From contig NZ_CP032707.1 in NCBI RefSeq assembly GCF_003627995.1, positions 2,470,501 to 2,534,500 on the forward strand: a DNA stretch of 64,000 bases, read 5' to 3'. A model generated the notes under the pieces. The model did no database searches. It saw only the letters and a list, made by a program, of their open reading frames with translations, and was not told the origin of the DNA. Source of the stretch: Brevundimonas naejangsanensis (GTDB lineage Bacteria > Pseudomonadota > Alphaproteobacteria > Caulobacterales > Caulobacteraceae). This document shows, piece after piece, positions 1-8,408 of the stretch. A program made the translations under genes and the position numbers. Within the stretch, counting starts at the first letter, position 1. Each line of letters starts with the position of its first letter.

Positions 1-56
1 AAACGGACAATAAGTTCATCAAATTGCGCCCGGTCAGCCGGGCCGGGGAGACCATA

Positions 57-1364
57 GTGAAACGCGTTAATCTCATGGTGGCGAGTACAGTCGGCACCAC
101 ATTGGAATGGTACGATTTCTTCGCCTTCGCCATGTGCGCGGTGCTGGTGTTCGACAAGCTCTTCTTCAGCGCGGCGGACCCTTTCATGGCCACGCTGCTG
201 GCGCTGGGCACCTTCGCGGCGGGCTTTCTGGCCCGCCCGCTGGGGGGCGTCATCTTCGGCATTCTGGGTGATCGGATTGGCCGCAAGCAGGTGCTGGTCG
301 TCAGCCTGCTGATGATGGGCTTCGGCACCTTCGCTGTCGGCCTTCTGCCCACCTACGCCACCATCGGCATAGCCGCGCCCATTCTGTTGCTGGTCCTGCG
401 CATCGTTCAGGGCATCGCCGTGGGCGGCGAGGCGACGGGCGCCATCCTGATCATCGCCGAATCCATGCCGTCGCGGCGCCGCGCCTTCTGGACCAGCTTC
501 ACCATGTTCGCCGGTCCCCTGGCCAATGTGCTGGCCGCCGTCGTCATCCTGGTCGTCCAGCGTCTGTTCGGCAGCGACGGCTTCCTGGAATGGGCCTGGC
601 GCGTGCCCTTCTTCCTGTCGGCGCTTCTGATCTTGCTGGGCTTCTGGACGCGTCGCCGGGTCGAGGAATCCCCCGAGTTCGTCGAGCTCGCCTCCAAGCG
701 CGCGACGGTCGAACACGCCCCGCTCAAGGAAGCCTTCGCGACCCAGTGGCGCCGCATGCTGACGGCGTTCTTCCTGAAAGCGTCCGAGAACACCTTCCTC
801 TACATTTTCAGCACCTTCCTGGTGCTGATGGCGACGACCTACCTGGGCTTCGAGCGCGGGCCGGTGATGACCGCCCTGCTGTGGGCCTCGCTGTTCGAGG
901 TCGGAGTCGTCCTCGTCGCCGCTCTTGTGGCGGACCGCATCGGCCGTCGTCCGGTCCTGCTGGTCGGCTTGTTCCTGTCGGCCATCACCAGCTTCGCCCT
1001 GTTCACGCTGAAGCCGGCTGAGACCACCCAGATGGAGCTGCAACTGTTCACCATGCTCTGCATGGGCTCGCACGGTATCATTCTGGGAGCCATGGCCGCC
1101 TTCATGGCGGAGCTGTTCCCGACCCGCATCCGCTTCACGGCCCTGTCGACCAGCTATCAGCTGGCGTCGGTGGCGGGCGGCTCGATCGCCCCCATCCTGG
1201 GCGCGATCCTGCTGAAGGTGACCGGCAGCGGTCTCGCCGTCGCCATCTATGCAGCCGTGATGTCCATACCCGCGCTGATCGTGGTCTTCCGCACCCCGGA
1301 AACCCGAGACAACCCCGCGCCTGACGCTGTGGCTCGGGTGAGCCCGAGCGCTGCGGCCAACTGA
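57..1364 (+). CDS. MFS transporter, metabolite:H+ symporter (MHS) family
   Basis: A 435-residue inner-membrane permease with about twelve hydrophobic segments. The early TTLEWYDFF stretch and the loop 2-3 signature GDRIGRKQ are typical of the MHS branch of the major facilitator superfamily (ProP, ShiA, KgtP, citrate or dicarboxylate carriers), which co-transports an organic acid or osmolyte with protons. I start at GTG 57 because GGGGAG lies six bases upstream; the frame is open further left (TTG 24) to the window edge, but family members begin close to the LEWYDFF motif. The substrate cannot be read from the sequence. A strong hairpin follows the stop, and the next gene encodes a porin, so the pair may form an uptake route. 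Confidence 0.88.
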   Translation: MKRVNLMVASTVGTTLEWYDFFAFAMCAVLVFDKLFFSAADPFMATLLALGTFAAGFLARPLGGVIFGILGDRIGRKQVLVVSLLMMGFGTFAVGLLPTYATIGIAAPILLLVLRIVQGIAVGGEATGAILIIAESMPSRRRAFWTSFTMFAGPLANVLAAVVILVVQRLFGSDGFLEWAWRVPFFLSALLILLGFWTRRRVEESPEFVELASKRATVEHAPLKEAFATQWRRMLTAFFLKASENTFLYIFSTFLVLMATTYLGFERGPVMTALLWASLFEVGVVLVAALVADRIGRRPVLLVGLFLSAITSFALFTLKPAETTQMELQLFTMLCMGSHGIILGAMAAFMAELFPTRIRFTALSTSYQLASVAGGSIAPILGAILLKVTGSGLAVAIYAAVMSIPALIVVFRTPETRDNPAPDAVARVSPSAAAN

Positions 1365-1371
1365 TCGCTGG

Positions 1372-1415
1372 CCGTCTCTTCCCCGATGGCCTTCGGGCGT
1401 TCGGGGAAGGGACGG
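1372..1415 (+). terminator. long hairpin after the MHS gene
   Basis: A stem of about 15 base pairs (CCGTCTCTTCCCCGA pairing with its near-perfect complement) encloses a second short GCC-TTCG-GGC stem. It starts 7 bases after the MHS stop. There is no T tract, so it is either a factor-dependent terminator or a processing or attenuation hairpin between the transporter and the porin gene. Confidence 0.6.
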
Positions 1416-1453
1416 CTCGCTCCAGAACAACAAATAAGAACGAGGAAACCCCT

Positions 1454-2862
1454 ATGGCGACCACCTTCTGGCGGCGTGCGACCCCGTGCGCCCTGAGCCT
1501 CCTGGCGACCTGCGCCCTGGCCCCCTGGCGCACGCCCAGGATGCTGCGGCCCAGCCTGTCGTCTTCGCACCCCTGCCTTACGATGACGATTTCTCCTATC
1601 TGGCCGACCCGGCGCTGCGCACCTCCCCGTGGGCGAAGCTGAAATACATCCCCGTGGGAGGGCAGGCCTATCTGACCCTGGGCGGCGAGGCGCGCCTGCG
1701 CACCGAAACCCGCGAGCACCTGAACTTCGGCCGAGGCGTCGAGGATGACGGGTTCGACTTCCAGCATCGCCTGCGCCTCTGGGGCGACCTGAACCTGACG
1801 CCGAACCTGCGCGTCTATGGCGAACTGCAGGCCACCGGGACCAATGGCGACAACGTCCCGACCCGCAACCCGGTCGACCATAACGACATCGAGGGGCATC
1901 AGCTTTTCGTTGAATACGCGGCTGACTACGGCGACGACGGCCGCTTCTTCGCTCGCGGCGGGCGACAGGAAATCCTGCTGGGCAAGGGGCGGCTGATGGA
2001 CCCGCGCAACGGGCCCAACACCCGTCGCGCCTATGACGCCCTGCGCGTCCAGGCCGCCCAGGGCGACTGGCGTCTGGGCCTGATCGGGGGCCAGACGGTG
2101 CGCGATCTGAACGGCGCCTGGGCGAACGAAAGCAACAGCGACTTCACCTTCCTGACCGCCCACGCGGCGCGCAAGGTGGACGGCGTTCTGGGCAAGGGCG
2201 AGATCGAGTTCGTCTACATCCATACCGACCAGGAGACGGCCCGCGTCGCCGACTTCATTGGCGAGCGCGACACCTATTCGCTTCGTGTCGCCGCGAAAAA
2301 GGACGCCCTGTCCTATGACGTCGAAGCCATGCTTCAGGGCGGCGAGACAGCCACGGGCCAGGATGTCGAAGCCTGGTTCGTCGGGCTTGAGGCGGGCTAT
2401 CAACTGCCCGGAGCGTGGAAGCCGCGTATCGGCGCCCGCATCGACGCCGGCTCGGGCGATGACGACCCGACCGACGACAAGGCCCAGGGGTTCGACGCCC
2501 TGTGGGGCCGCGGTCAGTCCTTCACGCCCGAGTTCGGCTATACCAACATGGTCCACGCCGGGATGAACCTGAACCTCAATCCGATCCCTAAGCTGAACGC
2601 CAACTTTGGCGTGACGGCCCTGCGCCGCCTGTCACGAGACGACGGCGTCTACAGCCTGGCGCCCGCGCTGATCCGGGGCGCCGATGAGGGGCAGTCGCGA
2701 GAGGTCGGAATCCGAACCACAGCCCGCTTCGACTACGACTGGAGCCGCCACGTCTCCACTGGCTTCATGGTCAACCACGTCTCGGCCGGCGACTTCCTCA
2801 AGGAAACCGGCGACGGCGAAGACCTGTTCTACACTTCGGTTTTCATCACCGCCCGTTTCTAG
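1454..2862 (+). CDS. alginate-export-family outer-membrane porin, interrupted by a frameshift
   Basis: The protein resembles the alginate export beta-barrel family (AlgE-like, PF13372): after the leader it begins with a YLTLGGEARLRTETRE strand, alternates short amphipathic strands throughout and ends in FITARF, a classic outer-membrane C-terminal phenylalanine. The start is ATG 1454, with GAGGAA six bases upstream, and the first 23 residues form a signal peptide ending LLATCALA. The mature part is in another frame (the open frame runs 1486-2862). Adding one C to the C5 run at 1521-1525 joins them as ALAPLAHAQDA and gives 469 residues. In Caulobacterales such porins often carry small organic acids or sugars; the substrate here is unknown. 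A terminator follows. Confidence 0.75.
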
Positions 2863-2884
2863 AGCGGCCGCATCTCCTGAATAC

Positions 2885-2927
2885 ATCAGGGTCTCACCCA
2901 GGCAGCGGGGTGAGACCCTGATTTTCA
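2885..2927 (+). terminator. Rho-independent terminator of the porin gene
   Basis: A perfect 15-base stem, ATCAGGGTCTCACCC and its complement, has an 8-base loop and is followed by TTTTC. It lies 23 bases after the porin stop. Confidence 0.88.
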
Positions 2928-3151
2928 GGGAGAGGTTGCGGAGACAGCCGGAAGGGGAGTGCGGCGCATTCGAACTGGGGGTGTCGTTTCGCGGAATGGC
3001 CCCTATGCACAAAATGAGGCTTGGGGGCGAATAGCCGGACCTGACTCATCTCGGTCAATCCGAGAGTCCGCTTTCGGGATGGATGGTCGCCACGCCTGAG
3101 TGTCCGCTTGCGGACCGGGGACCTTCGTCGCTAACCGACCCTCAGGAGACT

Positions 3152-3772
3152 TTATCTTCGCGCGCCCTGTGAGATCAGGAAGGCAGACACGTCATGATGG
3201 CGATTACGATGCGCCTGACTTAACGGCGAGCGTAACTCTGTGCCGCCGGATCGAAGATCGACCCTAACGGCCAAGTTGACGTCCGCGCCCCTGGCGACGA
3301 GATGTCGAACTGTTTCAAGATGACCCTCTCTTGCCGCGTTGATCAGCGCAGTTTCATCATCCACGACGATGGCGTTTACGTCCGCGCCCTGTGCGATGAG
3401 ATAATCAACCACCTCTGTATGGCCATGTGCAGCGGCGGCGATAAGGGGATTCCCGTCGCCAGCGGCTGGCTTGTTGACATTGGCGTCTTGCTCCAACAGC
3501 AGGCGGACCATGGCGATGTCGCCCTTTGCGGCTGCGACAATCAACGGTGTTCCGTCGCCGGAACGGAAATGATCAACATCCGCTCCATGGGCGATAAACA
3601 CGCGGGCAGCTTCCGTTTCACTGTTTCGAGCCGCATCCACGAGCCAACCACCTGATGCAGTAGGGGCTACGCTTTGAGCTGCAGCGTTGAGCGCCATGCC
3701 GCCGATGACAATAGCCAGCGCCGCAGCACTGAGGAGCGTTGCCCCGCTGGAAAACCCCGTCGACTTGGACAT
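3152..3772 (-). CDS. secreted ankyrin-repeat protein
   Basis: About 206 residues. The N-terminus is a signal peptide (LLSAAALAIVIGGMALNAAAQ), so the protein should act in the periplasm. Four ankyrin repeats follow, recognised by the recurring patterns TPLIVAAAKG, NPLIAAAAHG and TALINAAREG, each ending HGADV or QGADVN, plus a degenerate fifth near the C-terminus (AFLISQGA). I start at ATG 3772 (MSKSTG), which has GGGAG six bases upstream, rather than at the longer open frame from 3799. Ankyrin repeats bind other proteins; the partner is unknown. It faces away from the next gene and shares no operon. Confidence 0.8.
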   Translation of the reverse strand: MSKSTGFSSGATLLSAAALAIVIGGMALNAAAQSVAPTASGGWLVDAARNSETEAARVFIAHGADVDHFRSGDGTPLIVAAAKGDIAMVRLLLEQDANVNKPAAGDGNPLIAAAAHGHTEVVDYLIAQGADVNAIVVDDETALINAAREGHLETVRHLVARGADVNLAVRVDLRSGGTELRSPLSQAHRNRHHDVSAFLISQGARR

Positions 3773-3877
3773 GCATAGCTCCCTAGTGAGAGCCAACATG
3801 ACAGAAACCGCGCTCTTGCCAGCTTAAGGTTTTGTCATGCGCCCGCGAGCGGACCGTCCCAATCGGAGGGGCGTCTC

Positions 3878-4345
3878 ATGAAAACACTGATGCTGAGTTT
3901 TGGAACTGGTGAAAATTTTGATCTCGGTGGACATCGAGATGACGGCCGCTCGCGCCGCCTCGCAGCCCTTCGGGCGGCTTTCGAGCTAGGTCCCGCGTGG
4001 CACGGCGGGCGGGACGCACTCTTTCTCAGGACGGACAAGACTGTCGAGGAAGTCGTTCAATACGTCCTGCGCTTGATGGATGATCGTGATCTACGGTTGG
4101 TCGTGGAAATAGCCGATGGCGCAGACGTGAGGTTTGGGGGAACGCGTTTCGACGAGGATGGGTTCGACAAAATTTTCTCGATGGCGACAGAGGTCGATCA
4201 TCCGAAAGTGTGGGCTGAAGTTCACGCTGCCCATGCAGCAGCACTAGCCAATGGCGGAAGCGACGAGGGCGCTCCTGGCCCCGCCCGCAATACGGCCCCA
4301 ACTTCTATGGAGCCTACGTCCGTGATCTTGACGGCAACAAAATGA
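3878..4345 (+). CDS. hypothetical protein with a fused, frameshifted glyoxalase (VOC) tail
   Basis: The start (ATG 3878) has GAGGGG six bases upstream. Residues 1 to about 100 look like a complete small cytosolic protein of unknown function, rich in acidic and basic residues and starting MKTLMLSFGTGENFDLGGH. From about residue 103 the reading changes character: WAEVHAAHAAALANGG and DEGAPGP match the C-terminal part of vicinal-oxygen-chelate proteins. The real VOC ending then continues in another frame (see the next entry). The last 20 residues of this open frame are therefore probably not native. I read it as a gene fused by deletion to a VOC relic; it may still express its first domain. Confidence 0.5.
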   Translation: MKTLMLSFGTGENFDLGGHRDDGRSRRLAALRAAFELGPAWHGGRDALFLRTDKTVEEVVQYVLRLMDDRDLRLVVEIADGADVRFGGTRFDEDGFDKIFSMATEVDHPKVWAEVHAAHAAALANGGSDEGAPGPARNTAPTSMEPTSVILTATK

Positions 4346-4356
4346 GCTTCGTTTAA
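4184..4356 (+). pseudogene. 3' remnant of a glyoxalase/VOC-superfamily gene
   Basis: The stretch WAEVHAAHAAALANGGSDEG in the frame of the preceding gene continues, after a one-base slip near 4279-4284, as RPQYGPNFYGAYVRDLDG followed by NKMSFV and stop TAA at 4354-4356. The motif NFYGAYVRDLDGNK is the hallmark C-terminus of small VOC dioxygenase-like proteins. The 5' half of that gene is absent, so this is a relic. Confidence 0.6.
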
Positions 4357-4446
4357 TTCCGCGAGCCTGCCTGATCTTTCAATGGAAAAGTCCGCTTCGG
4401 TCGTGATCGGAATTTCGCTTAAGGGTGGGAAGCGGATGATGCTGGA

Positions 4447-5067
4447 TTATGCGGCCCGCATTTCTCCAGCGTTCAAAAACGGCGTCACTGCCGCCATCGC
4501 GCGCTGGACGTATTCCGCCTTCTCGCCGACGGGCGCGACGTAGTGGATGGCTTCTTCCGCGTCATACGGGGTCGCCGAGCGCGCAATCATCCAAGCGGCA
4601 AGGTATTGTGAGGCTAGGCAGCCACCGGCAGTCGCGACATTGCCATGGGCAGCGAAGGGCGCATCCACGACATTGATGCCCGCCTCAATGACCCAAGGCT
4701 TAGTCGTCAAATCGGTGCAGGCGGGCAGGTCGCCGATCAGCCCCAGCTTGGCTAGTAGAAGCGTGCCAGAGCACTGGGCGCCGATCAGCTGACGAAACGG
4801 GTCCAGCGGGAGGAGCGACAGGAACGTGGGGTCGGCGGCGTAATCGCGGGTCTTGATCCCGCTGCCAATCAGCACGGCGTCGGCGTCGGCCAAGAACTCC
4901 AGCGGCTTCTGGCGCTGGATCGTCACCCCAGCCATCGAGGTGACTTCCGGCGTAGGACAGGTGATGTGGGCTGCCCAGCCCTGTGACTTCATCCTGTTCA
5001 AGATGCCTGCTGCGATGAAGGAATCGAGCTCGTTGAATCCGTCAAGAGTTAGGATCGCGATCTGCAT
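4447..5067 (-). CDS. DJ-1/PfpI family protein
   Basis: A 206-residue class I glutamine amidotransferase-like protein of the DJ-1/PfpI superfamily. The N-terminal strand IAILTLDGFNELD and the nucleophile elbow GAQCSGTLLLAKLGL, with Cys99, are both present, and a conserved glutamate (E13) sits where DJ-1 proteins hold the residue that polarises the cysteine. It resembles the cyclohexyl-isocyanide-hydratase and ThiJ branch rather than a protease; the substrate is not predictable. It is cytosolic, with no signal peptide. The start is ATG 5067 with only a weak ribosome-binding site. Confidence 0.82.
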   Translation of the reverse strand: MQIAILTLDGFNELDSFIAAGILNRMKSQGWAAHITCPTPEVTSMAGVTIQRQKPLEFLADADAVLIGSGIKTRDYAADPTFLSLLPLDPFRQLIGAQCSGTLLLAKLGLIGDLPACTDLTTKPWVIEAGINVVDAPFAAHGNVATAGGCLASQYLAAWMIARSATPYDAEEAIHYVAPVGEKAEYVQRAMAAVTPFLNAGEMRAA

Positions 5068-5175
5068 GACTGGCCTGGCTCGGGAGATGAGGATGAAGAG
5101 ACAGCACGTTTGCCGGGTTACGCTGCCGACTCAAGAGCGGACATTCTCAGCGTCTGCAAAGAGTGGTTTGCGGAC

Positions 5176-5730
5176 CTACCCCGCACTCTCTGGCAGGCGG
5201 CAATAGGCCTCCAGCAATGCAGCAAAGGACGGAGCGACCTGCTCGACCGTGCCCAAATCATGATCCCAGATGTAGACGGCGTCACTGCGATCTTTCATGC
5301 GAAACGAGAGCAGGTTGCCCGAGCTATCGGTCGCGAAAGGGGCCAGATCATCAGGATAACCGAGCGGCCTCCAATCTCGGGTAGCTTCGACAGCCTCGTC
5401 TGGTGTCAAGAAGTCGCCCAGGTGCGGAAGATCCGATCTATCGTCTATTGCGTCCCATAGTTCGACGGTCGGTCTCGGCAGGCCAATGGTTAGGACCGCG
5501 CTGCGATAGGAGCCTGGATAGGTGTAGGCCAACGCCTTCTCCGCCCGTTCCAAGGCGACCGGACGCACCTCAACTGGTGGATAGGCCTCGTGAGACCAGC
5601 GTTGACTAAGAGCGCCAAGCCAAGCCGCTGGATCATTTTTCATAGCCACCTCACAGCTTGCTGCTTCAACGGGGGACGGCGCAGTCATGCCCACAATTAG
5701 GGCCGCCGCAAGCGATGAGAGAAGGTTCAT
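5176..5730 (-). CDS. secreted SMI1/KNR4 (SUKH) domain protein
   Basis: 184 residues. A cleavable signal peptide occupies residues 1-23 (LAAALIVGMTAPSPVEA). The remainder fits the SUKH fold: PGSYRSAVLTIGLP, then LGDFLTPDEAVEATRDW, then the core APFATDSSGNLLSFRMKD and VYIWDHDLGTVEQVAPSF. SUKH proteins are usually cytosolic immunity proteins against contact-dependent or polymorphic toxins, so an exported one is unusual. No toxin gene is visible beside it. It is transcribed in the same direction as the DJ-1 gene, 108 bases upstream of it. Confidence 0.72.
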   Translation of the reverse strand: MNLLSSLAAALIVGMTAPSPVEAASCEVAMKNDPAAWLGALSQRWSHEAYPPVEVRPVALERAEKALAYTYPGSYRSAVLTIGLPRPTVELWDAIDDRSDLPHLGDFLTPDEAVEATRDWRPLGYPDDLAPFATDSSGNLLSFRMKDRSDAVYIWDHDLGTVEQVAPSFAALLEAYCRLPESAG

Positions 5731-5880
5731 GCCTCGATCCTAGCCGGGCAGGCAATGTCCGCAACGGGTCGAACTTGGCCCTCGGCACACTGCCCAAAAG
5801 CGGACGTCCGCGCGAGGATCGGAATGTCGGCTTTCGGCGCAGGTGCGAATGGCCGCTCCTGGCGCTTCCCGACGGTGGGC

Positions 5881-5911
5881 TTGACCCTGTATCTACTACA
5901 GGGTGCACGAT
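5881..5911 (+). promoter_or_regulatory. MerR-type promoter/operator (Zn/Cd/Pb type)
   Basis: The -35 box TTGACC is followed after 19 bases by CACGAT. The dyad ACCCTGTA-TCTAC-TACAGGGT spans the long spacer exactly as in promoters remodelled by ZntR, CadR and PbrR. The transcript would start close to ATG 5918, giving a nearly leaderless message. Confidence 0.75.
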
Positions 5912-5917
5912 CCGCTC

Positions 5918-6364
5918 ATGGCTAATTGCTGCGGCGACACCCTGTGCGAAACGGATCGGCCACCGGAAGGCCGATGGCGACTAGGACGGCGGACCGACAC
6001 CAAGGTCGAGACTATCCGCTATTACGAGCGTATTGGCCTGCTGGCCGCGCCTGCTCGCACCGAAGGCAATTGCCGCGCCTATGGCGAGGCGGAACTGAAC
6101 CGCCTCTCCTTCATCCGCCGCGCCCGCGATCTGGGCTTCTCCATCGAACAGGTGCGCGACCTTCTGGCTCTATCGGATCGCCGCGATCAGTCCTGCGCCG
6201 AAGTCGATGAACTTGCAGGGGCGCATCTGGCCGAGGTCGAACGCAAGATCGCCGATCTGGAGGCCCTGCGCCGCGGACTGTCGGCTCTGCTATCCCAATG
6301 CCGCAACGGCACGATCTCGACCTGCCTGATTATCGAGGCCCTGGGGCCCAGGCAGGCCGACTAG
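5918..6364 (+). CDS. MerR family heavy-metal regulator with an exporter-like N-terminus
   Basis: About 148 residues. From residue 23 the protein is a MerR regulator: GRRTDTKVETIRYYERIGLL is the winged-helix core, and the metal region has the SCAEV cysteine, AHLAEVERKIADLEALRRGL dimer helix and QCRNGTISTC cysteines of Zn/Cd/Pb/Hg sensors. The first part, MANCCGDTLCE with RWR, does not belong to MerR; it resembles the start of cation-diffusion-facilitator exporters. The MerR HTH lacks its usual first helix residues. The gene sits right behind a MerR-type operator that would normally drive an exporter. I infer a deletion that joined promoter and exporter start to merR. It converges on the CDF operon. 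Confidence 0.75.
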   Translation: MANCCGDTLCETDRPPEGRWRLGRRTDTKVETIRYYERIGLLAAPARTEGNCRAYGEAELNRLSFIRRARDLGFSIEQVRDLLALSDRRDQSCAEVDELAGAHLAEVERKIADLEALRRGLSALLSQCRNGTISTCLIIEALGPRQAD

Positions 6365-6489
6365 ATGTCAGGCGAGGTGGCAATGGCCGCTCTTGATGCT
6401 GTGGCGCGAGGAGATGCTGAGAGCGTAGACTGGCAACTGACAGGGAGGCGATCGTGGTCGCGGAGGTCCAAGTCCGAGAGCCGAATCCT

Positions 6490-7446
6490 CTATCGGTGGC
6501 CGGCCGACACCGGGGCAGAGGAGAGGCTGCAAGCGACGCTCTCCTCATTCCAATCCACCGCGATCGTCGGGTGCTCGATATTGAACTCCGTCTTCAGTAG
6601 TCGCTCCACCGCCTGGACCACTGTGCGTGCGTCCACCTCCGGCGTCGGCCGCACATGCATGGTCGCCAGGGAGCGACCGGAGGTGATGGACCAGATGTGG
6701 ACGTGGCTGATCTCGGCGACGCCCGGCACCGCTTCTTTCGCCCGCTTGATGACCGCATCCGGCGTGGCGTCGTCGGGAGCCCCTTCCAGCAGGATGTGCA
6801 ACGACTTTCCAAGCAGCTTCCAGGCGCTGCCGAGGATGAGCAGGGACACCACCACGGACAAAATCGGATCGATCGGCGTCCAACCGGTCAGGGAGATGAC
6901 GATGGCCGCAGCTACGGCTCCGACCGACCCCAGAAGGTCTCCCATGACATGCAGGGCGGCGCCCTTGATATTGACATGTTCGGCGTCTCCGCGGGTCAGG
7001 ATCCAGAACACTAGGACATTGACAAGGAGTCCCGCGATGGCGACGGCCAGCATCGGCTCTGCCAGCACCGCCGATGGCGCCCGAAAGCGCTGCCACGCCT
7101 CGTAGACGATCCACCCGACAATGGCGAAAAGCGTGATGGCGTTGATGAAGCCGGCGACCACCTCGAAGCGAAGGTAGCCGAAAGTTCGTCTGGCATCGGC
7201 CAAGCGACGGCCGAAGCGGAAGGCGAGGTAGGCCAGTCCGAGTGCCGCCGCGTCGGCCAGCATATGACCCGCATCCGCCAGCAACGCCAGCGAGCCCGAA
7301 AGCAGGCCGCCGACCGTTTCGACGATCGTGAAGGTGAAGATCAGGCCAAACGACAGAAGGACCTTGCGCTCGTTGCCCTGGGTGACGACCGGCGTGTGGT
7401 CGTGATCGTGGCCCGCATGATCATGACAGGCGTGTGCGTGCGACAT
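6490..7446 (-). CDS. cation diffusion facilitator (CzcD/ZitB-type) metal exporter
   Basis: 318 residues. A His-rich cytosolic N-terminus (HAHACHDHAGHDHDH) precedes six membrane segments. TM2 carries the metal site LLADAGHMLADAAAL (HxxxD) and TM5 carries HVMGDLLGS (HxxxD), the Zn/Cd/Co-selecting tetrad. A ferredoxin-like C-terminal domain follows (AVPGVAEISHVHIWSI). It exports Zn, Cd or Co from the cytosol by proton antiport. I start at ATG 7446 (MSHAHA), where GGAAGGGG precedes the codon, 20 bases after the DoxX gene. It is the last gene of a three-gene operon with a MerR-type promoter at 8173-8203. Confidence 0.92.
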   Translation of the reverse strand: MSHAHACHDHAGHDHDHTPVVTQGNERKVLLSFGLIFTFTIVETVGGLLSGSLALLADAGHMLADAAALGLAYLAFRFGRRLADARRTFGYLRFEVVAGFINAITLFAIVGWIVYEAWQRFRAPSAVLAEPMLAVAIAGLLVNVLVFWILTRGDAEHVNIKGAALHVMGDLLGSVGAVAAAIVISLTGWTPIDPILSVVVSLLILGSAWKLLGKSLHILLEGAPDDATPDAVIKRAKEAVPGVAEISHVHIWSITSGRSLATMHVRPTPEVDARTVVQAVERLLKTEFNIEHPTIAVDWNEESVACSLSSAPVSAGHR

Positions 7447-7465
7447 GGAATGCCCCTTCCGGAAC

Positions 7466-7867
7466 TCAGTTGGGCGCAGCTTCACGCGTTCGCTGCATGA
7501 AAACGGGGGCGGTGATGAGGATCAAGCCAACATTGGTCGCCACATGACCCCAATCGAAATAGGCGACATGGATGACCAGCATCGTCGTCTCAAGCGTCAG
7601 CATCAGCATCGACGCCAACACAAGTACGGGGCGCCCCAAAGACCGCGAGAAGAGCGGGGCCACCACTGCGATCGCCAGCAAGACCTCCACCGCACCGAGG
7701 GCGCGGACCATTTCCAGAGAAACCTGGGCCGGCCATGACAGGAGAATGACCAGCATGTTCATGGGTTCAGTCAGCTTGGCGTAGCCGGCGGCCAGGAAGA
7801 ACATCGCCAGCCAGCCCTGCAGGGTCCAAATTGCGAGGTTTCGGTAGGTTTCGGGCCAATGTCTCAT
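7466..7867 (-). CDS. DoxX-like membrane protein
   Basis: 133 residues with four hydrophobic helices. The segments LQGWLAMFFLAAGYAKLTEP and ALGAVEVLLAIAVV match the DoxX_2 family. These inner-membrane proteins are common in oxidative-stress and metal loci; the exact activity is not established. Its start overlaps the stop of the upstream small gene by an ATGA junction, and it is followed after 20 bases by the CDF exporter, so the three are probably translated from one message. Confidence 0.8.
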   Translation of the reverse strand: MRHWPETYRNLAIWTLQGWLAMFFLAAGYAKLTEPMNMLVILLSWPAQVSLEMVRALGAVEVLLAIAVVAPLFSRSLGRPVLVLASMLMLTLETTMLVIHVAYFDWGHVATNVGLILITAPVFMQRTREAAPN

Positions 7868-8142
7868 GCCTTTTCAGCCTCCGGCATGCGACGTCGCGTT
7901 GAGAAACAGGTCGTGGCGAGGCCCTCCAACACACGTGTTGGAAGAGCTGTCGCGCTATACGCCTCGCCGGCCGCCCGGGTCCGGGCGCGCTCGACAGATG
8001 CGGCAGGCGCAGCAGCCCCGGGCGCATGTTCAAGAAGGCCGTCGCCTGCCGCGAACATCGAGCGTCCGACGCAGGCAAGACCAGAGGCGCCTTTCGGCAA
8101 AGACCCATCGACACTTGGCCGCAGGGCGATGATGGAGGCCAT
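7864..8142 (-). CDS. small hypothetical protein, first gene of the CDF operon
   Basis: 92 residues if started at ATG 8142 (MASIIALRPS), which has GGGAG upstream; the longer frame from 8172 would place its start inside the promoter -10 box. It overlaps the DoxX start by ATGA, which is the best argument that it is real. It contains three cysteines (LACVG, TTCFS region) and an Ala/Arg-rich tail, and I recognise no domain. It could be a metal-binding or regulatory leader protein of the operon, but nothing shows this directly. Confidence 0.5.
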   Translation of the reverse strand: MASIIALRPSVDGSLPKGASGLACVGRSMFAAGDGLLEHAPGAAAPAASVERARTRAAGEAYSATALPTRVLEGLATTCFSTRRRMPEAEKA

Positions 8143-8172
8143 TGGAACTGCTCCCGCTATGACATCCGACAT

Positions 8173-8203
8173 GGAATGGAGTTTCCAACGATGGGCAGGT
8201 CAA
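8173..8203 (-). promoter_or_regulatory. MerR/CueR-type promoter of the CDF operon
   Basis: On the minus strand TTGACC is followed by the 19-base spacer TGCCCATCGTTGGAAACTC and then CATTCC. The CCC...GGAAA half-sites resemble copper-type MerR operators. It supports the downstream start at 8142. Confidence 0.6.
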
Positions 8204-8347
8204 CCCCCTCGCCATCTCCCTTTCGCGCCGCTTCCTGCCCTCCGAACCACGAGCATTTGCGTCCGAAAGTCATTCGCCCTAGGGCGATTGACTAGTCCAT
8301 TAAAGACCAATGGTCGCATTCGAAAAACTCGAAGCTCAAGCAGACGG

Positions 8348-8378
8348 TTGACTCTCCCATAGGGGCAAAGTTTAGACC
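8348..8378 (+). promoter_or_regulatory. MerR/CueR-type promoter of the HMA-DUF411-copCD operon
   Basis: TTGACT, a 19-base spacer (CTCCCATAGGGGCAAAGTT) and TAGACC. Box spacing and the partly symmetric centre resemble the E. coli copA promoter, which CueR activates. It lies 31 bases before the HMA start. Confidence 0.55.
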
Positions 8379-8408
8379 GGCCACGGTTACTGCTGAAAGG
8401 TTTGCCTC

